This document shows, one piece after another, positions 9,139-16,228 of a stretch of 64,000 nt of DNA (the stretch's first letter is position 1; every line of letters starts with the position of its first letter). The stretch is from Chitinophagaceae bacterium (lineage in GTDB: Bacteria > Bacteroidota > Bacteroidia > Chitinophagales > Chitinophagaceae): positions 356,584 to 420,583 of the forward strand of contig JADJOC010000003.1 in assembly GCA_016713965.1 (NCBI GenBank). Reading direction: 5' to 3'. The notes below the pieces were generated by a model. It ran no database searches, had not been told where the DNA came from, and saw only the letters and a program-made list of their open reading frames with translations. The position numbers and the translations under genes are program-made.

Positions 9139-9218
9139 TAACCCTACATTTGAAAAAAAATTTTTCTTACCCCGTTTTGTGCATATTTTATGCCATTACG
9201 GGGTTTTTGGTACAACTA

Positions 9219-9269
9219 ATTCTCCACAAATCCACTACCAATGGGGATTATCTATTTATAGGATGACCC
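9219..9269. repeat. 51-bp dispersed repeat, copy A
   Basis: This stretch matches 57353-57402 in inverted orientation with four differences; the shared core includes TTCTCCACAAATCCA and CTATTTATAGGATGACCC. A plus-strand frame over it (9131-9349) has no family features and I do not call it. Confidence 0.75.
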
Positions 9270-9489
9270 TGATTATGAAAGAGGCCTATTTAAAAACTAA
9301 TGTAATTGGCAAGAAACGCCCTATTAATAATGGGAGCAATATATTATAGTACACATTCAGAAATACTGAAAACCAATAAGTTTAAGCTGTCTAGGTAAAA
9401 TGGCAGGTAACATTTTGATTTTCATCTAAGCCTTGCCGGAAAATGCTTCAATAAGCTATGGTAATTCCCGGTAACGAAACCGGTGAATT

Positions 9490-9569
9490 GCTATCGGGGT
9501 TATCCATGGCAACCCCGATAGCAAAGCCCCTCCGGCACAGGCAGCAGGCCTGTGCCGGAGGGGCTTTGC
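9490..9569 (-). terminator. double hairpin after the adhesin gene
   Basis: Two hairpins lie downstream of the adhesin stop: GCTATCGGGGTT pairing with AACCCCGATAGC (9490-9522), and a perfect 22-bp GC-rich stem at 9521-9542 and 9548-9569 with loop AGCAG. There is no clear T tail, so it may act as a strong mRNA 3' structure as much as a terminator. Confidence 0.6.
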
Positions 9570-9588
9570 TACAAGCTAATAATGCCGC

Positions 9589-11784
9589 TTACTTTTGACC
9601 GGCAGCTTCCAGCTTTTCAAGGCGGTGCAGCAAGGATTGTATTTGCTGCTGTTGCTCCTGTATTTGCTGCTGCTGCTCTTTAATAGCCTGAATGGCTACC
9701 GCACTCATGTGGTTATAGCTTACCGATAAGTAACCCTGCTCATTTTCACTTACCAGCTCCGGAAACTGTTTTTGTACTTCCTGGGCACTAAAGCCTATCT
9801 GATGTTCACCGGGATGTGTTTGTGTATTGATAAAATTGTAAGTGATAGGTTGGATATGGGCTATTTTACCCATCACTTTCTCCAGAGGAAGAACATCTTT
9901 TTTTAGCCGGATATCAGAATTTTCTTTAAGCGTTCCTGCCAGTTCTGCATTGCCATTGCGGAGTACAAAAAAAGCATCGCTGCGGCTGTTAGCTGCTATA
10001 CCGTTGCCAATTTGAAACACTTTATCTGTAGGTAACGGCGGCGCATCCAGGGGCAAATTTTGCTTTGCGTTATACCCGCCTATTGCCAGCGAATATGCAG
10101 CCTCTGCAATAGTTAACCACCCCATCGCCGTGGAGCGGCTACCGGAAGCAGTGGTTTGCCATCCCATCGCCGTGGAAGTAAGGCCGGAAGCTGTTGTTCC
10201 AAACCCCATCGCTGTGGAAGTAACACCTTCGGCTTTGGTATTATGCCCCATCGCCGTGGATTGGTTACCGGAAGCAGTTGTTTTCCACCCCGTCGCCGTG
10301 GATCTTTCTCCGGAAGCAACTGTATTAGACCCCATCGCCGTAGAGGTATCGCCGGAAGCAGTTGTTTTTACCCCCATCGCCGTGGAGAATTTACCAGAAG
10401 CAGTTGTTTTCCACCCCATCGCCGTGGAGACACCACCGGAAGCAGTAGTAAGCCACCCCATCGCCGTAGAGGTATCGCCGGAAGCAGTTGTCCCAACACC
10501 CATCGCCGTAGACCTATCACCAGAAGCAGTTGTATACCATCCCATCGCCGTAGAGATAAGACCAGATGCAGTAGTTCCATACCCCATCGCCGTGGATACA
10601 AGACCTTCAGCAGTTGTTTTGTGCCCCATTGCTGTGGATTTAGCACCATAAGCAATTGTTTGATACCCCATCGCCGTGGAGGTAAGGCCGGAGGCAGTTG
10701 TTAAAAACCCTATCGCCGTGGAGGTGACACCGGAAGCAGTTGTATTATACCCCATCGCCGTGGAAGACCAACGGGAAGCAGTTGTTACCTCCCCCATCGC
10801 CGTGGAGAGAAGACCGGAAGCAACTGTATTATACCCCATCGCCGTGGAGGTAAGGCCGGAAGCAGTTGTTCCAGACCCCATCGCCGTAGAGGTATCACCG
10901 GAAGCAGTTGTTTCATACCCCATCGCCGTGGAGAAGGCACCGGAAGCAGTTGTTTCATAGCCCATTGCAGTAGAGGCATCCCTGACGGCGCTTGTTTGAA
11001 ACCCCATCGCCGTGGAGTACTTACCGGCAGCAATTGTTTCTAACCCCATCGCCGTGGAAGTATAACCGAAAGCCATTGCCCCCACCCCCATCGCCGTGGA
11101 ACCTTCACCGGAAGCAACTGTATTGTACCCGCCAGCAAAAGACCTTAACCCCACATTGGCATTATCCCAGTTCGCATCAGTCACCTCTCCCGCCCGAAAA
11201 GCTGCTTTAGCAGGTATCCACATCAGCCGCCGCCCTGCTCCCTGCGCAGGGGTAGCTCCATCTATACTGCCGGTAGCCAGCATAGCTCCGCCCCGTGTCA
11301 ACCTTACCCCCTCTACACCCCCTCGCTTAAATACTACATCGGCATCGTTTGCGCTGCCTACAAAATGTATGGCCGCATCTATATCATTATTACCCCCGAG
11401 CAGCCAGGGGGTAGTGAATTGGCTGTCCAACAGCTTTACCCAAACCGCATCCCCATCGTTTTTTTCATTGGCATTATAATAATAACCCGGGCCTTGCGGA
11501 AACTCGCTGCCATTAGTGGCTATGTTGTACACCAGCAACGTAGCGGCAGGGTTGGCAATGGTTACCTTGTCATTTTTATCTGTTAAATCTACCCGGGGGA
11601 TTAACAGCCCTTTGTTGGTGGCCTTTACCTCCAGCATGGCAGATGGGTGGGGAGGGGTTTTATCATTGGCAATGCCTACATTTTGGCCAAAAGACATGGC
11701 AGCTCCCAAAGATAGTAAACCGCCGGTGAGTAGTATTGATTTTGTCATAGTATAGATATTTTTCATTATCATTATGTTTTGCAT
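9589..11784 (-). CDS. repeat adhesin with endosialidase-type chaperone C-terminus
   Basis: This 731-residue surface protein has four parts. An N-terminal signal peptide (about 10-33, ending SFGQ) is followed by a Bacteroidota-type head segment with HPSAMLEVKATNKGLLIPRV. Next come about 24 copies of a 14-residue repeat STAMGxxTTASGxx (about residues 228-563), resembling YadA-type head repeats. The last part (about 628-731) is a Peptidase_S74-like intramolecular chaperone with SDIRLKKDVLPLEKV, a GFSAQEV segment and a closing Gln-rich coiled coil. In related proteins the S74 part helps trimerisation and may cleave itself at the Ser. The true start may be the ATG at 11766 or 11748 rather than 11784. 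GC content is clearly higher than its neighbours, which suggests transfer or strong codon constraint in the repeats. Confidence 0.9.
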   Translation of the reverse strand: MQNIMIMKNIYTMTKSILLTGGLLSLGAAMSFGQNVGIANDKTPPHPSAMLEVKATNKGLLIPRVDLTDKNDKVTIANPAATLLVYNIATNGSEFPQGPGYYYNANEKNDGDAVWVKLLDSQFTTPWLLGGNNDIDAAIHFVGSANDADVVFKRGGVEGVRLTRGGAMLATGSIDGATPAQGAGRRLMWIPAKAAFRAGEVTDANWDNANVGLRSFAGGYNTVASGEGSTAMGVGAMAFGYTSTAMGLETIAAGKYSTAMGFQTSAVRDASTAMGYETTASGAFSTAMGYETTASGDTSTAMGSGTTASGLTSTAMGYNTVASGLLSTAMGEVTTASRWSSTAMGYNTTASGVTSTAIGFLTTASGLTSTAMGYQTIAYGAKSTAMGHKTTAEGLVSTAMGYGTTASGLISTAMGWYTTASGDRSTAMGVGTTASGDTSTAMGWLTTASGGVSTAMGWKTTASGKFSTAMGVKTTASGDTSTAMGSNTVASGERSTATGWKTTASGNQSTAMGHNTKAEGVTSTAMGFGTTASGLTSTAMGWQTTASGSRSTAMGWLTIAEAAYSLAIGGYNAKQNLPLDAPPLPTDKVFQIGNGIAANSRSDAFFVLRNGNAELAGTLKENSDIRLKKDVLPLEKVMGKIAHIQPITYNFINTQTHPGEHQIGFSAQEVQKQFPELVSENEQGYLSVSYNHMSAVAIQAIKEQQQQIQEQQQQIQSLLHRLEKLEAAGQK
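10100..11105 (-). repeat. 42-nt tandem repeat array inside the adhesin
   Basis: About 24 units of 42 nt, each beginning with a conserved word such as CCCCATCGCCGTGGA on the plus strand, encode the 14-residue STAMG repeats. Units differ mainly at three variable positions. Since 42 is divisible by three and stops are rare in every frame, the array creates long spurious frames on both strands. Confidence 0.95.
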
Positions 11785-12276
11785 TTTTAGATAACCTCCT
11801 TAACTTTTTCATTAACAGAAATATAAATGCCAATGCAGCATTTTCAACTCAAAAATAAAACTGTTTAGAACCAATTAAAGAGGTGCAGTAGATACCCCTT
11901 TGGCTTCACAAACTTTTTGCTTAGTTCTACAAAATCAATGTAACCCCGAATAAGCCGCTACAACTTTGCGGCTTTGCCCCTTTATACCTTTGTGTGACAT
12001 TCATACCATGTTGTAATCCTAATTGACATAATACAGCCAAGTTAGGCACAGTAAAAAACCGCTTTAATTATTTTTGAGACGGCTTCTTGTTTTTACTTAT
12101 CCACGTTATGTAATAATGTCCCATTGTTTTTTTGAGCGGCACACTATTACATACCAATTGGAATTACAAAACAGTCCATTTATTTTCACCTCATTCCCGA
12201 CCGTTCTACAAAGGAGAAGGGAGTATTGGACTATTTTACAACTCCAATTGGTATTATACAGCTAGTGCTATTACGC
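11785..12276. other. intergenic region with a MITE-like element
   Basis: No host gene is visible. A small GC-rich hairpin AAGCCGC / GCGGCTT lies near 11951-11973. The second half holds the inverted-repeat element at 12152-12253. Confidence 0.6.
12152..12253. repeat. 102-bp MITE-like inverted-repeat element
   Basis: Arms of 27 bp at 12152-12178 and 12227-12253 begin TACCAATTGG and pair at about 23 of 27 positions. The loop carries a diverged copy of the REP-like family (CCTCATTCCCGACC ... AAAGGAGAAGGG). No coding capacity. Confidence 0.7.
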
Positions 12277-12580
12277 CTATACTGGCATTCCGCATCCGGT
12301 AGATTCACACGAAGAAATATTACAAGATCCAGTTCCAGTTGGATGATCACAATCGCATACACAATCACTACACTGCTCACATCCTTTTTTACACTTGTCT
12401 TGGGGTCAATAGGGTCAATAGTTAAATCTCGGCCAGTTGAACTAATACCTTGTAATTTTTCATTTAAAATACCCTTGATGAGGATTTTTTTCTACTCTTT
12501 TTTAATAGTTTTAACTTTTGCCTACTCTTTTATAACAGGTTTTTCGGCGTATCCCCGGGTTTGGATTTTTCGATTGGCAT
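12277..12580 (-). CDS. small protein with Cys-rich C-terminus, frameshifted, unrecognised
   Basis: The frame starts at ATG 12580 (MPIEKSKPGDTPK), 12 bases after the lipoprotein stop. After several single-base breaks it continues as EKLQGISSTGRDLTIDPIDP and ends at a TAG at 12277-12279. The last 35 residues contain nine Cys in a Ser/Thr/Gly-rich context: GCEQCSDCVCDCD, then TGTGSCNISSC and STGCGMPV. No single uninterrupted frame covers it, but the reading is consistent once A/T-run and single-base indels are allowed. The tail could bind metal, be disulfide-rich, or be a modified-peptide core; no modifying enzyme is adjacent. The function is unknown. The plus-strand frame 12226-12582 is its shadow. 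Confidence 0.5.
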
Positions 12581-12592
12581 AAATTACTATTC

Positions 12593-13394
12593 TTATTTGC
12601 GTACACATATTAAAACCGTGCCTAGCTGAATTTTCTTTTGCCCATTTTCAACATACTCCTTATAAGGCTTTTTCAGAATTATTACACCATGTCTGGATTC
12701 CTCTCCTCTGTCTGTTTTGAAAAAACGCCGACCCCTGCCTGCTCGCTTTCTGAAAAAGTGAGATTTGCTTCTTCTGATTGCAAAGCATTTTTGGGATATT
12801 CAAACCCCCATGTTATTAATCCAGGAGTAGTTTTAAACATTTCTATGTGTTCAGGCTTAATACAGCCACCTACTTTAAACAAAGTTCTTGTTTCTCCATC
12901 AACTTTATAAGAAGTACTCGAACCCAAGCTAGCCATTGTACTTTTAACACCTAATTTGTAATGCTTCAAGTCATGGTCACCAATCTTTTCCTCTTCTGAA
13001 GACAAAATACTTCGATAGACAAAATCTAAATCCGCTACTGTACGACAACGTGGGGGAAATTCATTAAAAGTATTTCTGCTCAAATCGTAAAACCAGCTAT
13101 TTTATTTGTATGTACCCCAATGAGTGCAGGCACTGGTTCATAAGGAATTTTGCCAAGATTAAAATCAATTTCGTAAATTTTTATATGTTCATTTTCAAAG
13201 TTTGGTTTTGCGGTTTCGAACGCAGCACACCCAACACTTCTATTTTTAGAAGTATGTTCGATAGAAAACGTGCTTGTTTTTGATGTAAAAGAAGTTTCAG
13301 GTTGTACTTCATGTTTTTTACACGAAACCAATATTAATAGCAAACATAAGGCAGCTAGATGTATTCTTTTTACAAATTGTACTATACTTTTCAT
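12593..13394 (-). CDS. Bacteroidota-type lipoprotein of unknown function, frameshifted
   Basis: About 266 residues are encoded in pieces 13080-13394, 12682-13083 and a tail to 12593. The N-terminus has a classical lipoprotein signal, LCLLLILVSCKK, with Cys as the acylated residue. The joins are at about 13083 (one T added gives GFTILSRN) and about 12683 (one G added gives NPDMGVIILKKPYKEY), and it ends in LICVRK. I recognise no domain. It is the middle gene of a probable three-gene unit: an upstream small frame ends 28 bases before it, and the Cys-rich protein follows after 12 bases. Expected location is the outer or inner membrane facing the periplasm. Confidence 0.65.
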
Positions 13395-13421
13395 ATAATT
13401 CTAATTCACTTTTTAATGTTT

Positions 13422-13650
13422 TTAATAGTATAAAAAAATCAGGTATGAAATCATAATCGCTATTCCAAACATCTTTATCCTGTTCCAACTAATTTTCTAC
13501 CGATTGACTCAGTATATTGCATGTATTCAGAACCCTTTGGTATATCACCCATAAATGCTGACCAAAATAATTCTTCTTTAATGCAGCAAATTACTCTACC
13601 AACAACTCTAAACTTCTTTCTCTAAGTATGCTTTTTGACTCCTACAGCTT
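13422..13650 (-). CDS. possible small membrane protein, frameshifted, start unresolved
   Basis: On the minus strand a protein-like reading can be followed through two single-base breaks: SILRERSLELLVGRV, then IKEELFWSAFMGDIPKGSEY, and a hydrophobic end MFGIAIMISYLIFLYY with stop at 13422-13424. A Shine-Dalgarno-like TAGGAG sits near 13645, but no ATG follows it in frame. The stop is 28 bases before the lipoprotein start, suggesting one operon. I do not recognise the family, and the call rests on the coherence of the reading only. Confidence 0.35.
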
Positions 13651-13779
13651 TGTTTTAACTAGAACGCAATATATCTTGAAACGGATAAAACGTAAACCGG
13701 AAGTATATGAATTGCTGTTTTAAATTAACGAAACATGGATTTCATTTAACGAATCTTTTGAAAAATCGAATTATACTAA

Positions 13780-13811
13780 TTTGCTTTAATAATTCCGATT
13801 TAATATATTTG
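13780..13811 (+). promoter_or_regulatory. Bacteroidota-type promoter before the IS630-like gene
   Basis: TTTG at 13780-13783 and TATATTTG at 13804-13811 match the -33 and -7 boxes (TTTG, TAnnTTTG) with 20 bases between them. The -7 box lies about 20 bases before the ATG at 13831. Confidence 0.5.
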
Positions 13812-13830
13812 TGTAATCAAACCTATAATT

Positions 13831-14252
13831 ATGTCTTACACAGTAAATCTTACCTCAGCCGAGGAGTTGGAATTAAAACGGTTAAGGCGTGTTGAAAAAA
13901 ACGGGAAGCTACTCCGGCGCTACCAATGCTTGTGGATGGCGCATGAGAATTTTCCTAAAAAAGAAATAGCCACAACTTTAGGTATAAATATTGATACGAT
14001 TACTGACTGGATTAAGTTATTTAACAAAAGCCGTTTAGGGGGCTTGGGTAAGTTGCATTACGAAGGCAGAAGGCTCTCCAGCTTAGATAGCGTTAAAGAC
14101 GTGCTTATAAAATATATCAAAGATAAATCTGTCAGCAAGCTATCGGAGTTACAAGATTTTTTAAAAACCAAACATTGCCTTGTAGTAGAACATAGTTGGT
14201 TAAGCCGCTATTGTAAAAAAACTCCATTGCACTTATAAAAAAACAAGGCTGA
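13831..14252 (+). CDS. IS630-type transposase N-terminal helix-turn-helix protein
   Basis: About 140 residues contain a homeodomain-like helix-turn-helix: LRRYQCLWMAHENFPKKEIA then TTLGINIDTITDWIKLF, and a second winged domain (SVSKLSELQDFLKTKH). This is the DNA-binding half of IS630-group transposases, which in Bacteroidota is often a separate frame. No DDE half follows. The uncorrected frame stops at 14238; adding one A to a seven-A run gives CKKNSIALIKKQG and a stop at 14250-14252, the more family-like ending. It is probably an orphan remnant or a domesticated DNA-binding fragment. A MITE-like element lies 126 bases downstream. Confidence 0.7.
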
Positions 14253-14377
14253 TACCGGGCAAAATCCCCACTGAGTAAGTACAGCAATCTTTCATGCAAT
14301 TGATGAATGAACTTTATAGGTGTGCATTTAAAATTTTCGCAATGGATTTGGCTATACCTTCCAAACCTCATCCCCAG

Positions 14378-14712
14378 CCCTTCTCCAAAGGAGCTACCGT
14401 GTGGACACATCTTTTATTTTTACTATTTAACTCAAGTCACTGCTATTTTTATAGCGAATGTTAAAGTTTATAAACTTTAAATTATTATTGTTCTTTTTTG
14501 CTTGCCCAAAAAAAGGCATCCCAAAACAGCCTGCCCCGTCTGAAAGTGGGGATTACATCCCGTTTTGGGAATTGTTCCCTGATTAAGCTTTAGTACTACT
14601 GTAGCTTCAACTTTTGATCTTTATTGTGCAAAATATCTTTTTAGTTTTTTTATTTATATTAAATATTATCTTCAAAAAGATGTGTCCACACGGTAGCTCC
14701 TCTGGAGAAGGG
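14378..14712. repeat. 335-bp MITE-like element with 38-bp inverted repeats
   Basis: Arms at 14378-14415 and 14675-14712 pair over 38 bp with one mismatch. Each arm joins a REP-like hairpin (CCCTTCTCCAAAGGAG) to CTACCGTGTGGACACATC. The interior has no gene, but contains TTGTTCCCTGATTAAGCTTT (14572-14591), a piece of the R3 repeat, and CCCCGTCTGAAAGTGGGG. It separates the IS630-like remnant from arsM. Confidence 0.85.
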
Positions 14713-14744
14713 GGTTGGCTAATTTTGAATGTTTAATAATTTTA

Positions 14745-15592
14745 TTAATCACAGCATTCCGGCCCGCAACAGGTTTTCTTTGCATTTTCCGGCTTTTCTG
14801 CAAACACGGTAATGCTGAATATACCTGTGTTACCTGCTTTGAAACCGGCTATTTCTGATTCCGTTAAATAATTTTTCAGAATATCATCAGGAATGATGAT
14901 TGGCTTTCTTTTTGCAGGATGATGTTAGTAAAACCATTTGCTTTTATCAATTCCAAATAAACGTCTTTCTGTATTGCTCCTGATACACAACCTGCATACA
15001 TTTCTGCATCTTTACGCAAAGCATCGGGGAGATTACCTACTAACACTACATCTGACATACTAAAATGGCCACCCGGTTTAAGCACCCTAAAGATGTCTTT
15101 AAAAACATTGTCTTTGTTAGGTACAAGATTTAAAACACAATTACTTACAATTACATCTGCTGTGTTTGCAGTTACAGGCATTTTCTCAATATCTCCCTGC
15201 CTGAACTCCACATTTTTAAAACCTAATTTATCTGCATTGGTTCTTGCTTTATCAATCATCGCAGTTGTAAAATCAATACCAATTACTTTTCCTTCTTCCC
15301 CGGTTTCTGCCCTCGCTACAAAACAGTCGTTACCTGCACCGCTGCCCAAGTCTATTACGGTATCGCCTTTCTTTATTTTGGCAAATTGTGTAGGCAGGCC
15401 GCAACCCAAGCCTAAATCCGCATCGGGGTTATAGCCGGTAAGTTCTGTGTAATCATCGCTCATGATGTTGTACACTTGCGTTGAGCAGCCACCGGCACCA
15501 CAGCAGGATGATTGGTTGGTTTCTTTATCCTGTAAAGCGATTTCACTGTATTTCTGCCTTACCGTTTCTTTAAGTTGTTCATCTGTTTGCAT
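14745..15592 (-). CDS. arsM: arsenite S-adenosylmethionine methyltransferase, frameshifted near the end
   Basis: ArsM methylates As(III) with SAM in the cytoplasm to volatile or exportable forms. The main frame 14876-15592 shows SSCCGAGGC near residue 29, the SAM-binding motif VIDLGSGAGND near 86, the Cys of SNCVLNL and a conserved Cys in MYAGCVSGA. It stops early because one A is missing in the CAAAAAG run near 14922. With the extra A the protein continues as QKRKPIIIPDDILKNYL and then GIFSITVFAEKPENA, and ends in CCGPECCD at 14745, about 282 residues, a normal ArsM length with the C-terminal Cys pairs. An ArsR-type palindrome lies just upstream and arsR precedes it on the same strand. Confidence 0.93.
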
Positions 15593-15622
15593 ATATTTAA
15601 TTTTTATTTTGAGTTAATGTAA

Positions 15623-15638
15623 ATCGTAATATACCGAT
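15623..15638. promoter_or_regulatory. ArsR-type operator before arsM
   Basis: ATCGTAATATACCGAT is an imperfect palindrome that matches the one before arsR (16004-16019) at most positions. It lies 31 bases upstream of the arsM start, in the arsR-arsM gap. Confidence 0.65.
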
Positions 15639-15657
15639 GGTTAGTTGCAAAAAAATA

Positions 15658-15990
15658 TCAGCAACATTTGAGTGCTAATGCCTGGTAGCTTATAAATATC
15701 TCATTTAGTAAATTTTTAGCTGTATTCCATTCTTTTTCATCAATACAGTAACAAACCTTTGCGCCTTCAATATCACCTTTGATTAATCCTGCCTCTTTCA
15801 ATTCTTTCAAATGTTGCGAAACAGTGCTTTGTGATAATGGCAGTTCATTTACAATATCGCCACAAATACAGGCTTGTTTTTGTATCAATAATTTTAAAAT
15901 AGCTACCCGTGCAGGATGAGACAGGGCTTTTGCATATTTGGCTACCCGGTTATTTTTTACTGAAAATTCTGTTGACTTTGTTGCTCCCAT
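15658..15990 (-). CDS. arsR: ArsR-family metalloid-responsive repressor
   Basis: This 110-residue winged-helix repressor shows ALSHPARVAILKLL, the LSQSTVSQHLKELKEAGLI recognition helix, and a beta wing GAKVCYC. Cysteines suited to As(III) or metal sensing are ACICGDIV (residues about 40-46), the wing Cys, and a C-terminal Cys pair (LKCC). Family knowledge says such repressors leave DNA when the metalloid binds. It precedes arsM on the same strand, and near-identical palindromes lie before both genes, so it most likely represses itself and arsM. Confidence 0.94.
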   Translation of the reverse strand: MGATKSTEFSVKNNRVAKYAKALSHPARVAILKLLIQKQACICGDIVNELPLSQSTVSQHLKELKEAGLIKGDIEGAKVCYCIDEKEWNTAKNLLNEIFISYQALALKCC

Positions 15991-16003
15991 GCCTGTAAAT
16001 TAT

Positions 16004-16019
16004 ATCGCAATATTACGAT
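16004..16019. promoter_or_regulatory. ArsR-type operator before arsR
   Basis: ATCGCAATATTACGAT is a near-perfect palindrome 13 bases upstream of the arsR start codon, well placed for autorepression. The second copy is at 15623-15638. Confidence 0.7.
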
Positions 16020-16027
16020 TAATATTT

Positions 16028-16222
16028 TTACTGACAAAATATTTTTTGAGGATGCTTAAAAAGCAAACTAATATTTATGAAAAATAATACTACTTTTGCG
16101 GCAATAATGAAAAGGGCAACACAAATATCTTCCCAGGTTACTCCACCTTGATTACTCGTATATGGTAAGTATTCTTTTCCAATTAATTTATCGATGCCAT
16201 TAACGTGTACGAAATTATATTG
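16028..16222 (-). pseudogene. open segment without start, possible gene remnant
   Basis: On the minus strand a 64-codon stretch is open with protein-like composition (GIDKLIGKEYLPYTSNQGG, then TWEDICVALFIIAAKVVLFF) and a hydrophobic end. It has no ATG and starts just after the stop codon of the glycosyltransferase fusion, in the same frame as that stop. It may be the C-terminus of a membrane protein left after a deletion. I cannot name it. Confidence 0.25.
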
Positions 16223-16228
16223 TTAAGC

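Noticed and set aside
9131..9349. 72-codon plus-strand frame
   Set aside because: It covers a dispersed 51-bp repeat and has no recognisable protein features.
10100..11105. CRISPR-like look of regularly spaced conserved words
   Set aside because: The 42-nt period is one coding repeat with no separate spacers, the variation is at codon level, and no cas gene is present.
10113..11210. Several long frames on both strands inside the adhesin gene
   Set aside because: They are created by the 42-nt repeat, which keeps every frame open; only the minus-strand frame 9589-11784 has a signal peptide and real domains.
12226..12582. 118-codon plus-strand frame
   Set aside because: Its translation has no family features, and the minus strand holds a better reading (Cys-rich protein) after correcting indels.
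13707..13895. 62-codon plus-strand frame before the IS630-like gene
   Set aside because: It overlaps the promoter and start of the better-supported frame at 13831.
14883..14898. Palindrome TCATC-N6-GATGA
   Set aside because: It lies inside the arsM coding region and is probably chance.
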